Origin: Marinomonas profundimaris
Lineage (GTDB): Bacteria > Pseudomonadota > Gammaproteobacteria > Pseudomonadales > Marinomonadaceae
Length of the DNA: 64,000 nucleotides
Direction: 5' to 3'
Assembly (NCBI RefSeq): GCF_000508165.1
Contig: NZ_AYOZ01000002.1
Location: 1 to 64,000, forward strand
Positions 51,996-61,733 of this stretch are shown here, piece after piece. Both the position numbers and the translations under genes were made by a program. Numbering within the stretch: the first letter of the stretch is position 1; each line of letters starts with the position of its first letter. The notes under the pieces are model-generated. The model made no database searches. It was given only the letters and a program-made list of their open reading frames with translations, and was not told the DNA's origin.

Positions 51996-52812
51996 AAAAG
52001 TTGTACTGGTTATTGAATATGATGGCTCTGAATATAAGGGCTGGCAAGCACAAAAATATGGTGTACCAAGTGTTCAAGAAAATTTAGAAAAAGCATTGGC
52101 GGTTATCGCAAATCACCCTGTTAAGGTGATTTGTGCCGGCCGAACCGACTCCGGCGTTCATGCGAGTGCTCAGGTTGTTCATTTTGAAACAGATGTTGAG
52201 AGAAATGATCGCGCATGGACGTTGGGCGTAAATACTTACCTACCTTCCGATATTCGAGTCGTTGCTGCTCGTTATGTTGCTGATGATTTTCATGCACGAT
52301 TTAGTGCATTAAGTCGCCGTTATCGGTATGTGATTTATCAGTCTGCATTTTGCCCAGCGATACTGGCTAATGGTGTAACATGGACGTATAAGACACTTAA
52401 TGTTGAGAAGATGAAAGAAGCGGCCGCCGTTTTTCTGGGTACTCATGATTTTTCCTCCTTTCGCGCGATTGGTTGTCAGGCCAATACCCCCATCCGAACG
52501 ATTCTAAACTTTGATGTTCAGCAGATAGGTCAATATATTGTGCTTGATGTTAGGGCGAATGCTTTTTTGCATCATATGATTCGAAATTTCGCGGGCGTGT
52601 TGATGTCAATCGGCGCTGGTGAAAAGCCTGTTTCCTGGGCGAAAGTTACTTTGGATGCAAAAGATCGCACCAAAGGAGGAATTACCGCACCACCTACAGG
52701 CTTGTATTTTGTTGATGTACAATACCCTGATTCATTTAATGTTCCTGTCTGTCAATTGGGGCCTCATTTTTTACCTTATGTAGAAGAGTCTGATTATGAC
52801 GTGTCGAGTTAA
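51988..52812 (+). CDS. truA: tRNA pseudouridine(38-40) synthase
   Basis: 274 residues from a GTG inside the fimV end. The catalytic Asp is in ICAGRTDSGVHASAQVVHFE. ARFSALSRRYRYVIYQ and NAFLHHMIRNFAGVLMSIGA are typical. It modifies uridines 38-40 in the anticodon stem of many tRNAs. It overlaps trpF by 17 bp, suggesting one transcript. Confidence 0.96.
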   Translation: MTKKVVLVIEYDGSEYKGWQAQKYGVPSVQENLEKALAVIANHPVKVICAGRTDSGVHASAQVVHFETDVERNDRAWTLGVNTYLPSDIRVVAARYVADDFHARFSALSRRYRYVIYQSAFCPAILANGVTWTYKTLNVEKMKEAAAVFLGTHDFSSFRAIGCQANTPIRTILNFDVQQIGQYIVLDVRANAFLHHMIRNFAGVLMSIGAGEKPVSWAKVTLDAKDRTKGGITAPPTGLYFVDVQYPDSFNVPVCQLGPHFLPYVEESDYDVSS

Positions 52813-53413
52813 AATCTGTGGAATTACTAATCATGAAGACGCGCAGATGGCGTGTCGTTATGGTGCGGATGCGTTGGGTTTTGTGTTTTATGAAAAGAGC
52901 CCGAGATATATCACGCCTGAAACCGCCAATTCTATTGTTGCCAGCTTGCCTCCGTTTGTTACCCCTGTCGCATTGTTTGTTGATGCCAACTCGGACGTCA
53001 TCGATTCTGTGATAAAAGGCAGTTCTCGTTGGATGATCCAGTTTCATGGCACGGAAAGTGAGTCTGAATGCGTGTCTTACCAGCGCCCTTATATGAAAGC
53101 CCTTAGAATTAAGAAAGGCGATGATGTAGCGGCATTGGTGAGCGGTTTTCTAAGTGCTACTGCGATATTGCTTGATGCATACAAAGCAGGCGTACCGGGA
53201 GGAACCGGAGAGGTTTTCGATTGGTCTCTTATTCCTGGTGAGCTGCCTAAGCCGGTTGTATTGGCAGGAGGGCTCACGCCCGAAAATATTAAAGAAGCGA
53301 TTAAGCAAGTTGCACCGTATGCTGTAGATGTGAGCGGTGGTGTTGAATTGTCTAAAGGCATTAAGAGTGAGCCTAAGGTTCAAGAATTTATTAGTGGAGC
53401 AAAATGTGGATAG
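52796..53413 (+). CDS. trpF: Phosphoribosylanthranilate isomerase
   Basis: 205 residues. The catalytic Cys is in [14 protein letters not shown], the barrel contains [20 protein letters not shown] and [14 protein letters not shown], catalytic Asp is in [20 protein letters not shown], and the phosphate site is [15 protein letters not shown] with [14 protein letters not shown]. It is mono-functional (not fused to TrpC). It catalyses the Amadori step of tryptophan synthesis, and is coupled to trpB by an 8-bp overlap. Confidence 0.96.
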   Translation: MTCRVKICGITNHEDAQMACRYGADALGFVFYEKSPRYITPETANSIVASLPPFVTPVALFVDANSDVIDSVIKGSSRWMIQFHGTESESECVSYQRPYMKALRIKKGDDVAALVSGFLSATAILLDAYKAGVPGGTGEVFDWSLIPGELPKPVVLAGGLTPENIKEAIKQVAPYAVDVSGGVELSKGIKSEPKVQEFISGAKCG

Positions 53414-54617
53414 CAAAGATATTAATTTAGATTTACCTGATTCTCATGGTCATTTTGGTCCCTATGGTGGTGTGTTTGTTTCGGAAACATTGATGTCGGC
53501 GTTAGACGACCTGACCAAAATGTATGAAGCACTATCAAAAGACAGTGACTTTCAAGCGGCATTTGATTATGACCTAGCGCATTATGTTGGTCGTCCATCG
53601 CCTTTGTATTTCGCGCAACGTCTTACAGAAAAGGCTGGCGGCGCAAAAATTTATTTGAAGCGTGAAGACTTAAACCATACTGGTGCGCATAAAATTAACA
53701 ATACCATTGGCCAAGCGTTACTTGCTAAGCACATGGGGAAGCCAAATATTATTGCCGAAACGGGAGCTGGTCAGCATGGTGTTGCATCGGCAACGGTCGC
53801 TGCGCGTTTGGGGTTGAAGTGTAAGGTTTTCATGGGGGCAGAAGATATTCGTCGCCAGTCGCTGAATGTTTATCGCATGAAATTATTGGGCGCTGAAGTC
53901 ATTCCAGTCGAATCGGGTACCAAAACGTTAAAAGATGCGCTCAATGAAGCGATGCGTTATTGGGTAAGCAATGTTGATGATACGTTTTATATTATTGGTA
54001 CTGCAGCGGGTCCACACCCGTACCCTAAATTAGTTCGAGATTTTCAAGCGGTGATCGGTCGTGAAACCAAGGCGCAATGTCTCGCACAAGAAGGTCGTCT
54101 ACCAGATGCGCTTGTTGCTTGTGTTGGCGGAGGCTCAAATGCCATTGGTATGTTCCATCCTTTCATTAAAGATGAAAGTGTTGCTATGTATGGTGTTGAA
54201 GCAGGTGGTGATGGCATTGAAACAGGCCGTCATGCGGCGCCTTTGTCAGCTGGTCGTCCAGGTGTGTTGCATGGCAACCGTACTTACGTAATGGCGGACG
54301 ATGATGGTCAAATCATTGGCACACATTCAATATCAGCCGGTTTGGATTATCCGGGCGTTGGTCCAGAGCACGCTTGGCTCAAAGATATTGGTCGTGCTAA
54401 CTATGTGGCAATTAATGACGATGAGGCAATGGACGGTTTTCGAGATCTTACTCGTTTGGAAGGCATTATGCCTGCGCTTGAATCGAGTCACGCTGTTGCT
54501 TACGGTATGAAATTAGCGGCGACGATGGAGAAAGATAAGATCGTAGTGATTAATCTTTCAGGTCGTGGTGATAAAGACATTCTTACTGTTGCTGAATTAG
54601 ACGGGATTGAAGTATGA
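53406..54617 (+). CDS. trpB: Tryptophan synthase beta subunit
   Basis: 403 residues from a GTG with GGAG 6 nt upstream. The PLP-binding Lys is in [34 protein letters not shown] and [12 protein letters not shown] contact the cofactor and substrate. It joins indole and serine to tryptophan. It overlaps trpA by 4 bp. In Pseudomonas trpBA sits elsewhere; here it lies between trpF and accD. Confidence 0.97.
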   Translation: MDSKDINLDLPDSHGHFGPYGGVFVSETLMSALDDLTKMYEALSKDSDFQAAFDYDLAHYVGRPSPLYFAQRLTEKAGGAKIYLKREDLNHTGAHKINNTIGQALLAKHMGKPNIIAETGAGQHGVASATVAARLGLKCKVFMGAEDIRRQSLNVYRMKLLGAEVIPVESGTKTLKDALNEAMRYWVSNVDDTFYIIGTAAGPHPYPKLVRDFQAVIGRETKAQCLAQEGRLPDALVACVGGGSNAIGMFHPFIKDESVAMYGVEAGGDGIETGRHAAPLSAGRPGVLHGNRTYVMADDDGQIIGTHSISAGLDYPGVGPEHAWLKDIGRANYVAINDDEAMDGFRDLTRLEGIMPALESSHAVAYGMKLAATMEKDKIVVINLSGRGDKDILTVAELDGIEV

Positions 54618-55420
54618 GTCGCATTAAACAATGTTTCGAAAACTTAGAAAAAACTGGCAAAAAAGCGCTCATTCCGTATATTACCGCGGGCGATCCTTCT
54701 CCAGATCACACTGTAACAATGATGAATGCTTTGGTTGAGGCTGGAGCAGACATAATTGAGATTGGGATGCCTTTTTCGGACCCGATGGCCGATGGTCCAG
54801 TCATTCAGTTGGCTTGCGAGCGTAGCTTGGCAGCGGGTACCAGTGCAAAGAAAGTCTTGAAAATAATCGCTGATTTTCGTGAAACCAATAAGGTAACGCC
54901 TGTTGTATTGATGGGGTATTTAAACCCGATTGAATTTTTTGGTTATCAAGCATTTTCAGATGCGGCAAAAGAAGCGGGTGTTGATGGTATTTTATTAGTG
55001 GATCTGACTCCTGAAGAGGCGACAGATGTAGTAGAATGCTTCCAAGACAACGAGATTGATCTTATTTATTTGCTGTCGCCAACGACAACGCCGGAACGCG
55101 CAAAGAAAATTTGTGATCTAGCATCAGGCTATGTTTACTACGTTTCGGTAAAAGGTGTGACAGGATCGGCTGAATTGGATGTCGACAGTGTCAAAAAACA
55201 TGTTGATTCATTGCGTGCGATTACTGCATTGCCTATTGGTGTCGGTTTTGGTATCCGTGATGCAAAAACCGCAGCCGCCGTCAGTAAATGTGCTGATGGT
55301 GTGATTGTAGGCAGTGTTTTAGTAAACGCTATTGCAGAAAATAAAGATCATCAAAAAGAATTTATAGCTGACGCTCTAGGGGCCATTTTGTCACCCATGC
55401 GTAGTGAAATGGACGCCTAA
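54614..55420 (+). CDS. trpA: Tryptophan synthase alpha subunit
   Basis: 268 residues. Catalytic Glu lies in [20 protein letters not shown] and Asp in [15 protein letters not shown]. The phosphate loop is [12 protein letters not shown] and [13 protein letters not shown]. It releases indole from indole-3-glycerol phosphate and channels it to TrpB. accD starts 31 bp later. Confidence 0.97.
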   Translation: MSRIKQCFENLEKTGKKALIPYITAGDPSPDHTVTMMNALVEAGADIIEIGMPFSDPMADGPVIQLACERSLAAGTSAKKVLKIIADFRETNKVTPVVLMGYLNPIEFFGYQAFSDAAKEAGVDGILLVDLTPEEATDVVECFQDNEIDLIYLLSPTTTPERAKKICDLASGYVYYVSVKGVTGSAELDVDSVKKHVDSLRAITALPIGVGFGIRDAKTAAAVSKCADGVIVGSVLVNAIAENKDHQKEFIADALGAILSPMRSEMDA

Positions 55421-55451
55421 GCGGCAGCAAACGAGAAATATGGAGAAGTAA

Positions 55452-56318
55452 ATGAGTAGCTGGTTAGATAAATTTGTACCTTCCATTGTGCGTAGTGAAT
55501 CAAAGCGCGGTACAGCAGGCACCGTGCCTGAAGGTCTTTGGAAAAAATGCCCAAAATGTGAAAATGTTTTGTACCGTCCAGAGTTAGAGAAAAACTTGGA
55601 TGTGTGCCCAAAATGTAATCATCACCTTCGTGTTGGTGCTCGTCGCCGTTTGGATATTTTCTTAGACAAAGAAGGCCGTCATGAAATTGGCGCGCACCTT
55701 GAGCCAGAAGATAAATTGAAATTCAAAGATACGAAGCGTTATAAAGACCGTATTGTTGATGCTCAAAAGAAAACGGGTGAAAAAGATGCTTTGGTTGCAA
55801 TGCAAGGTGAATTAAACGGAATGCCTGTTGTGGCTGTTGCGTTCGAATTTAGCTTTCTTGGTGGCTCAATGGGTGCGATTGTTGGTGAACGTTTCATTCA
55901 GGCCGTTAATGTTTGTTTAGAAAAACGTATTCCGCTTATTTGTTTCTCAGCATCGGGTGGCGCTCGTATGCAAGAAGCGCTTATCTCTTTGATGCAAATG
56001 GCAAAAACCAGCGCGGGTTTAGAGCGCATGAAACAAGAAGGCATTCCTTATATTTCCGTCATGACAGACCCTGTTTTTGGTGGTGTATCGGCTTCTTTGG
56101 CAATGCTAGGTGATTTGAATGTTGCAGAGCCAAACGCATTGATTGGTTTTGCTGGCCCTCGAGTGATTGAGCAGACGGTACGTGAAAAATTGCCTGAAGG
56201 CTTTCAACGTAGTGAGTTTTTGTTGGACAAGGGCGCGTTGGATATGATCATCAAGCGTGAAGAAATACGCGATCGTTTGTACAACATATTGTCTTTGCTT
56301 ACCAATAAGGTTGCATAA
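55452..56318 (+). CDS. accD: Acetyl-CoA carboxylase carboxyltransferase subunit beta
   Basis: 288 residues. The zinc ribbon uses Cys33, 36, 52 and 55 ([21 protein letters not shown]). The crotonase-like core includes [40 protein letters not shown] and [20 protein letters not shown]. It pairs with AccA to transfer the carboxyl group from biotin to acetyl-CoA in fatty-acid synthesis. folC follows after 4 bp. Confidence 0.97.
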   Translation: MSSWLDKFVPSIVRSESKRGTAGTVPEGLWKKCPKCENVLYRPELEKNLDVCPKCNHHLRVGARRRLDIFLDKEGRHEIGAHLEPEDKLKFKDTKRYKDRIVDAQKKTGEKDALVAMQGELNGMPVVAVAFEFSFLGGSMGAIVGERFIQAVNVCLEKRIPLICFSASGGARMQEALISLMQMAKTSAGLERMKQEGIPYISVMTDPVFGGVSASLAMLGDLNVAEPNALIGFAGPRVIEQTVREKLPEGFQRSEFLLDKGALDMIIKREEIRDRLYNILSLLTNKVA

Positions 56319-56322
56319 TTAA

Positions 56323-57585
56323 ATGACGCACACGTCATTAGCGAGTTGGCTCTCATACATTGAGAGCCAACACCCCTCTGAAATAGAGCTTGGTCTTGAA
56401 AGAGGGAGTAAAGTATTAGCTAGATTGAATTTATCTAGACCAAAAAATAAAGTCATCACAGTGGCAGGTACGAACGGTAAAGGTTCTACTTGCGCGATGT
56501 TGACTCAATACCTCTGTACGCAAAACCATTCGGTTGGGACTTATACCTCCCCCCATTTTCTTATTTTCAATGAGCGCATAGCCCTAAACAATGCGCCTTG
56601 TGATGACGATATTATTTGTCGAGCATTTGAGGCGATTGAAGCCGCACGGGAAGACATTGCATTAACCTATTTTGAGTTTAGTACGCTTGCAGCCTTATGG
56701 ATTTTTGATCAATCCAATTTGGATTATTGGGTGCTTGAAGTTGGGTTAGGTGGGCGGTTAGATTCTGTCAATATGATCGACACGGATGTGGCTGTTGTGA
56801 CCTCCATTTCTTTAGATCATATTGATTGGCTTGGTGACAATCTTGAGGTTATTGCTCGTGAAAAGGCAGGCATAGCGAGAAAAGACAAACTGCTGATTAG
56901 CGGTGTGGTTAATCCGCCTAAGTCGATTGCGATTACAGCGACGGAGGTGGGGGCGCATTTACGCCAAAAGGGTGTCGATTTTAGTTTTGTGTCCGATCAA
57001 AACGAATGGTGTTGGTCCGGAAATGGCTTCCAGTACGATCATTTGCCAATACCTTCTTTACCCTTGCAGAATGCAGCGACCGTGATTGCTGTCTTAGTTT
57101 ATATGGGGTTTTCACCTGCTCAAGATGATCTTGCTGTTTTATTTCAAACTGCGCAGTTGACGGGGCGCTTTCAACAGGTGGCTTCTTCTCCTGATGTGTA
57201 TATCGATGTGGCTCATAACCCAGAAGCCGCAACAGAACTAGCTCAGAGAATAGGGCGCCTTTCACCTAAGCCCATTGCTGTCTGCGGCATGTTAAAAGAC
57301 AAAGATATTAGTCGAGTTATGTCGCATTTAGTCGATTGCTTTTCGGATTGGTTTTGTTGTGATTTAGAAGGTGTGAGGGGCGCAAAAGCCGAAGAGTTGG
57401 TGAAAAACATCACGCGATTTTCCCCCGATCTTGTTTCGAATGTTCATGCTTGTCTTTCTGTGAAAGACGCGTTTGAAGCGGCCTTATCTACAGCGCGAGT
57501 CGAGCAACGCGCCATTGTTGTCTTTGGCTCTTTTGTCACTGTCTCCGATTATTTGATGCTGGATAAATTGAAGAGTGATTTATGA
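56323..57585 (+). CDS. folC: Folylpolyglutamate synthase / dihydrofolate synthase
   Basis: 420 residues. The ATP loop is VITVAGTNGKGSTCAM, followed by GTYTSPHFLIFNERIALNN, the metal-binding WVLEVGLGGRLDSVN and TSISLDHIDWLGD, and the C-terminal domain DVAHNPEAATEL. It adds glutamate to dihydropteroate and folates. It overlaps the SPOR-domain gene by 4 bp. Confidence 0.95.
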   Translation: MTHTSLASWLSYIESQHPSEIELGLERGSKVLARLNLSRPKNKVITVAGTNGKGSTCAMLTQYLCTQNHSVGTYTSPHFLIFNERIALNNAPCDDDIICRAFEAIEAAREDIALTYFEFSTLAALWIFDQSNLDYWVLEVGLGGRLDSVNMIDTDVAVVTSISLDHIDWLGDNLEVIAREKAGIARKDKLLISGVVNPPKSIAITATEVGAHLRQKGVDFSFVSDQNEWCWSGNGFQYDHLPIPSLPLQNAATVIAVLVYMGFSPAQDDLAVLFQTAQLTGRFQQVASSPDVYIDVAHNPEAATELAQRIGRLSPKPIAVCGMLKDKDISRVMSHLVDCFSDWFCCDLEGVRGAKAEELVKNITRFSPDLVSNVHACLSVKDAFEAALSTARVEQRAIVVFGSFVTVSDYLMLDKLKSDL

Positions 57586-58160
57586 TAGATAGAACCATAA
57601 CATACAGATTAATTGGCGCCGGTATTATGGTGCTATCTGCTGCCGTTATACTGCCCTTAATTTTAGATGGTGAGCGTCCGCCAGAGCTTGATGTTCAAGT
57701 GCGCGTTACGGCGCCACCGGCGTTTCCTCTTCCGGAAATATCGCCCGTCAAACCCGTAGACAGCTTGTCGAATGTTTCAAAAAACACCGAAGAAACCTCT
57801 GTGGGCGACATTAGTCTCATTCCCGTACCTCAGTCTGCCAATGATATTGATCAAACGCCAAATACAGAAGTAAAAGCGTCCTCACCAGAAGTCACAGCAC
57901 CGGCTAAAAAAATCACACCAGAAAAAATTGCGGATCGTTGGGTGCTACAAATTGCGACGTTTAAAAGTAAAGACAACGCGACTCGATTAGTCCAAAAGCT
58001 CAAAGATGCCGATTATGATGCGTACAGCTTGACGACAAATTCACTGTATAAAGTCTATGTCGGTCCAGTGTTTAAAAGAGAAACCTCTGAAAAAAAACGT
58101 GAAGAAATTAAGAAAAAATTTAGCTTAAACGGAATCGTTGTTAAATATTCAGTGAATTAG
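57582..58160 (+). CDS. SPOR-domain cell-division protein (DedD-like)
   Basis: 192 residues. A single N-terminal membrane helix (RLIGAGIMVLSAAVILPLIL), a Pro/Thr-rich periplasmic linker (57-120), and a C-terminal SPOR domain (ADRWVLQIATFKSKDNATRL to IVVKYSVN) that binds glycan stripped of peptides at the septum. Position between folC and cvpA is where DedD is found in proteobacteria, so it is probably the DedD orthologue. Confidence 0.88.
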   Translation: MIDRTITYRLIGAGIMVLSAAVILPLILDGERPPELDVQVRVTAPPAFPLPEISPVKPVDSLSNVSKNTEETSVGDISLIPVPQSANDIDQTPNTEVKASSPEVTAPAKKITPEKIADRWVLQIATFKSKDNATRLVQKLKDADYDAYSLTTNSLYKVYVGPVFKRETSEKKREEIKKKFSLNGIVVKYSVN

Positions 58161-58236
58161 TGTGAGGTTTGTTGCCTCAGTATTTGGAAAATGACAGGCA
58201 TCTGTTAAACTCCGCAGCGATTTTTAAGAGGTATTC

Positions 58237-58770
58237 ATGGAACAAGTAGATTCAATGTCGACGGTGGATTGGTTGATTATCGCCGTGGTGGTTCTTTCCA
58301 CCCTCTTGAGTTTGAAAAGAGGTTTTGTCAAAGAAGTGTTATCTCTTCTAACTTGGGTTGTTGCCTTTGTTGTGTCGGTGAAATTCTCAGATCAAATGCA
58401 AGCGCTGTTACTTGATCAAGTTCAAAATGATCAAATTCGCTATATTGTTTCTTTTGTTTCTCTGTTTATCGCAACCTTGGTGGTTGGGGCGCTCGTCAGC
58501 TATTTGCTGGGCACCTTGATCCAAGTGACCGGTTTATCGAGTACTGACAGGGTGTTAGGCACACTTTTTGGTTTTGCTCGAGGCGGCTTAATTGTGGTCG
58601 CTTTTGTCTCTTTATTGAGTTTAAGCCCTGCAATTGAGAAAACAGAATTTTGGAAAACCTCCCAATTGATTCCTCAACTGGGTCAACTGAATGACTGGAC
58701 GCGTGACATGTTAGGCAAGAGTTCGGATCTTATGGATTCGACTCTCATTGATCGCGCCCTTGGTAATTAG
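58237..58770 (+). CDS. cvpA: CvpA-family membrane protein
   Basis: 177 residues, ATG with AGAGGT. Four hydrophobic helices: WLIIAVVVLSTLLSLKRGFV, VLSLLTWVVAFVVSVKFS, IRYIVSFVSLFIATLVVGAL, GLIVVAFVSLL. The family is required for colicin V production in E. coli and for tolerance to bile and envelope stress in other bacteria. It lies directly before purF, its standard partner. Confidence 0.93.
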   Translation: MEQVDSMSTVDWLIIAVVVLSTLLSLKRGFVKEVLSLLTWVVAFVVSVKFSDQMQALLLDQVQNDQIRYIVSFVSLFIATLVVGALVSYLLGTLIQVTGLSSTDRVLGTLFGFARGGLIVVAFVSLLSLSPAIEKTEFWKTSQLIPQLGQLNDWTRDMLGKSSDLMDSTLIDRALGN

Positions 58771-58846
58771 TCACTAAACATAGTGGCGAAATAGACAAAG
58801 TACTTTGCGGCATTGGTCGCAATTCCCCAACACGAGGATCTAGAAC

Positions 58847-60355
58847 ATGTGTGGTATCGTTGGTGTCGTTGGCACGTCCGTGGTTAATCAGGCTATTTTT
58901 GATGCATTAACCGTTCTTCAGCATCGTGGGCAAGATGCTGCTGGTATGGTAACTAGCCATAATGGACGATTGTGCTTACGTAAAGACAATGGTCCGGTGA
59001 GTGAAGTGTTTCGCACTCGTCATATGAAAAAACTCCAAGGCAATATAGGAATCGGGCATGTTCGCTACCCTACGGCTGGCACTTCCAGTTCCGCAGAAGC
59101 GCAACCTTTCTATGTTAACTCTCCATATGGTATTTCTCTTGCGCACAATGGCAATCTAACCAATACCGCAAAACTAAAGCGGGAAGTATTTGAATCTGAT
59201 TTGCGTCATATTAACACGACGTCTGATTCTGAAGTGTTAGTCAATGTTTTGGCCCATGAACTTCATCAAGAAGCGAAATTGGTACCAACACCAGAAGATA
59301 TTTTTAACGCCCTTGAGCGTGTTTATAAACGTATCGAAGGTGGGTATGCCGTCGTTACTTTGATTACTGGTTATGGCATTTTGGCGTTCCGTGACCCTGA
59401 TGGCATTCGTCCATTAATTTATGGTTCTAAAGAAACAGATACTGGTCTTGAATACATGGTTGCTTCTGAGAGTGTGGCGCTTGACGCGGCAGGCTTTAAA
59501 GTAGAACGTGATATTCAACCTGGTGAAGCGATCTTTTTTGATGTAAATCATAAAGTGCATGTACGTCAATGTACGCCTAAAAAAGTAGCTCGTCCTTGCT
59601 TGTTTGAGTACGTTTATTTTGCTCGCCCAGATACCGTTATTGACAGTATCTCGGTATACAAAGCACGTATGAACATGGGTGATCGTTTGGCGGCAAAGAT
59701 CCAGCGTGAATGGAAAGATCATGATATCGACGTGGTTATCCCAATTCCTGATACAAGCCGTACTTCCGCGCTGCAAATTGCTCAGTCATTGAATATTCCA
59801 TTCCGAGAAGGTTTGGTAAAAAACCGTTATATCGGTCGTACGTTTATCATGCCTGGCCAAGAAATTCGTAAGAAATCGGTTCGTCAGAAGTTAAACCCAG
59901 TACCATTTGAATTCAAAGACAAAACGGTTCTGTTGGTTGATGATTCGATTGTGCGTGGTACAACAAGTAAAGAAATTATTGAAATGGCACGTGATGCAGG
60001 TGCTAAGAAAGTTTATATCGCTTCTGCCGCGCCTGAAGTTCGTCACCCAAATGTGTATGGTATTGATATGCCAGCGGCGAAAGAGTTGATTGCACATGGT
60101 CGAAATGTCGATGAAATATGCGAACTAATAGGTGCTGACAAATTGATATTTCAAGATCTTGATGACTTGATTGAAGCCTGTATTGACGAAAAACACTCAG
60201 ACGTCCGCGAGTTTGATACGTCTGTTTTCGATGGTACCTACATTACAGGAAACATCGACACTGCGTATTTAGACAGCATCGAAGGTGCTCGTAATGATAT
60301 GAATAAATCTGCTGTTGAAGACATGCAGAGTAGCGATATGATGCATCCTATGTAA
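58847..60355 (+). CDS. purF: Amidophosphoribosyltransferase
   Basis: 502 residues. After Met removal, Cys1 (MCGIVGVVG) is the glutaminase nucleophile; [11 protein letters not shown] and [19 protein letters not shown] complete that site. The PRPP loop is [20 protein letters not shown]. There is no propeptide before Cys, the Gram-negative form. First committed step of purine synthesis. Terminator follows. Confidence 0.97.
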   Translation: MCGIVGVVGTSVVNQAIFDALTVLQHRGQDAAGMVTSHNGRLCLRKDNGPVSEVFRTRHMKKLQGNIGIGHVRYPTAGTSSSAEAQPFYVNSPYGISLAHNGNLTNTAKLKREVFESDLRHINTTSDSEVLVNVLAHELHQEAKLVPTPEDIFNALERVYKRIEGGYAVVTLITGYGILAFRDPDGIRPLIYGSKETDTGLEYMVASESVALDAAGFKVERDIQPGEAIFFDVNHKVHVRQCTPKKVARPCLFEYVYFARPDTVIDSISVYKARMNMGDRLAAKIQREWKDHDIDVVIPIPDTSRTSALQIAQSLNIPFREGLVKNRYIGRTFIMPGQEIRKKSVRQKLNPVPFEFKDKTVLLVDDSIVRGTTSKEIIEMARDAGAKKVYIASAAPEVRHPNVYGIDMPAAKELIAHGRNVDEICELIGADKLIFQDLDDLIEACIDEKHSDVREFDTSVFDGTYITGNIDTAYLDSIEGARNDMNKSAVEDMQSSDMMHPM

Positions 60356-60382
60356 TATTTGCAGAGTCTCGTGACGGATTAC

Positions 60383-60416
60383 ACTAAGCCAGGTCACGCC
60401 TGGCTTAGTTGTTTTT
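60383..60416 (+). terminator. Terminator after purF
   Basis: A perfect 11-bp stem ACTAAGCCAGG/CCTGGCTTAGT with loop TCACG, then TGTTTTT. Confidence 0.85.
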
Positions 60417-60452
60417 GGGAAATATTTTAAAGAATGGCTTTGGAGTAAAGTA

Positions 60453-61628
60453 ATGTCTGATTATAAAGACGCCACGAATGCGATTCGTGCGGGTATTCGT
60501 CAAACGCAAGAGCAAGAAAACAGCGAAGCCATTTTTATGACCTCTAGTTTTGCCTACGAAAGCGCAGAAGAAGCGGCAGGAAAATTCTCAGGGGAAGATG
60601 AAGGGAATGTCTATTCACGCTTTACGAACCCAACCGTCGAGCTATTTGAAAAGCGCTTAGCTGCGCTGGAAAAAGGCGAAGCCGCTATTGCAACTAGCTC
60701 CGGTATGGCGGCATTGATGACGTTGGCTTATAGCTTGCTGAGTGCAGGCGATCGCGTTGTTTGTTCGCGCAATATTTTTGGGTCAACGGTTAAATTTTTT
60801 AACACGTATACGACAAAGTTTGGTGTTGAAGTAATCTACGTTGATGCGACGGACTACGCAGCATGGGAAGAAGCGATTAACGACAATACGCGTTTTTGTT
60901 ATTTTGAAACGCCTTCTAACCCATTGTATGAAGTGGTTGATGTGGCTCGCGTGGCGGCCTTGGCGCATGCAAAAGGTGCATTGTTGTGCGTTGACACCGT
61001 ATTGGCGACGCCTGCGCTGCAGAACCCGCTGACGCAAGGGGCAGACATTGTCATGCAATCGGCGACCAAATTCATCGATGGGCAAGGTCGTTGCTTGGGC
61101 GGCGCTTTGATTGCCAGCCAAGAGATCGTAAATGTCTTCACCGCGTTTATGCGCAGTGCAGGGCCTTGTATGAGTCCATTTAATGCATGGGTGTTATTGA
61201 ACGGTTTAGAGACCTTGTCTTTACGTATGACCGCACATTCCGCTAATGCCATGAAATTGGCGGAATACTTAGAAGCGCATCCAAAAGTACTTAAGGTGAA
61301 TTACGGTGGTTTACCAAGTCATAAATACCATGAGCTTGCCAAACAACAGCAAAAGGACTTTGGCGGACTCTTGTCATTTGAAGTGGAAGGCGGACGTAAA
61401 GCGGCGTGGCGCGTTATTAATGCGACGAAGCTGATGTCTATTACCGGCAACTTAGGTGACACGAAAACGCTGGTTACGCATCCTGCTACGACGACTCATG
61501 GTCGACTCACAGATGACGAAAAAGCCAAAGCAGGCATTACTGAAGGCTTAATTCGAGTATCGGTTGGATTGGAAGATATTGACGATATTATTGCCGATGT
61601 CGATGTTGCTTTAGCTCAACTGACATAA
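60453..61628 (+). CDS. metZ: O-succinylhomoserine sulfhydrylase
   Basis: 391 residues. It is a PLP enzyme of the Cys/Met metabolism family: SSFAYESAEEAAGKFSGEDE and YSRFTNPTVELFEKRLAALE, Tyr and Arg near the active site, and the PLP Lys in IVMQSATKFIDGQGRCLGGA. It makes homocysteine from O-succinylhomoserine and sulfide. The position after purF is the same as in Pseudomonas, supporting MetZ over MetB or MetC. Confidence 0.93.
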   Translation: MSDYKDATNAIRAGIRQTQEQENSEAIFMTSSFAYESAEEAAGKFSGEDEGNVYSRFTNPTVELFEKRLAALEKGEAAIATSSGMAALMTLAYSLLSAGDRVVCSRNIFGSTVKFFNTYTTKFGVEVIYVDATDYAAWEEAINDNTRFCYFETPSNPLYEVVDVARVAALAHAKGALLCVDTVLATPALQNPLTQGADIVMQSATKFIDGQGRCLGGALIASQEIVNVFTAFMRSAGPCMSPFNAWVLLNGLETLSLRMTAHSANAMKLAEYLEAHPKVLKVNYGGLPSHKYHELAKQQQKDFGGLLSFEVEGGRKAAWRVINATKLMSITGNLGDTKTLVTHPATTTHGRLTDDEKAKAGITEGLIRVSVGLEDIDDIIADVDVALAQLT

Positions 61629-61636
61629 CCTATTTG

Positions 61637-61660
61637 TTTCGGTTTCGGTTTCGGTTTCGG
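61637..61660 (+). repeat. Four tandem TTTCGG hexamers
   Basis: TTTCGG occurs four times without interruption just after the metZ stop; no function is evident. Confidence 0.9.
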
Positions 61661-61683
61661 TATTTGGTTGAATGTTGAGATGA

Positions 61684-61722
61684 AAAAAAACGGCTTTAGA
61701 ATGATTTCTAAAGCCGTTTTTT
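61684..61722. terminator. Bidirectional terminator between metZ and the RND gene
   Basis: A perfect 15-bp stem AAAACGGCTTTAGAA/TTCTAAAGCCGTTTT with loop TGAT and flanking A- and T-runs. Confidence 0.92.
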
Positions 61723-61733
61723 ACATTTATTGC

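Noticed and set aside
61634..61661. The TTTCGG hexamers as a CRISPR or regulatory array.
   Set aside because: Units are contiguous without spacers and only four in number; a simple slippage tract is enough.
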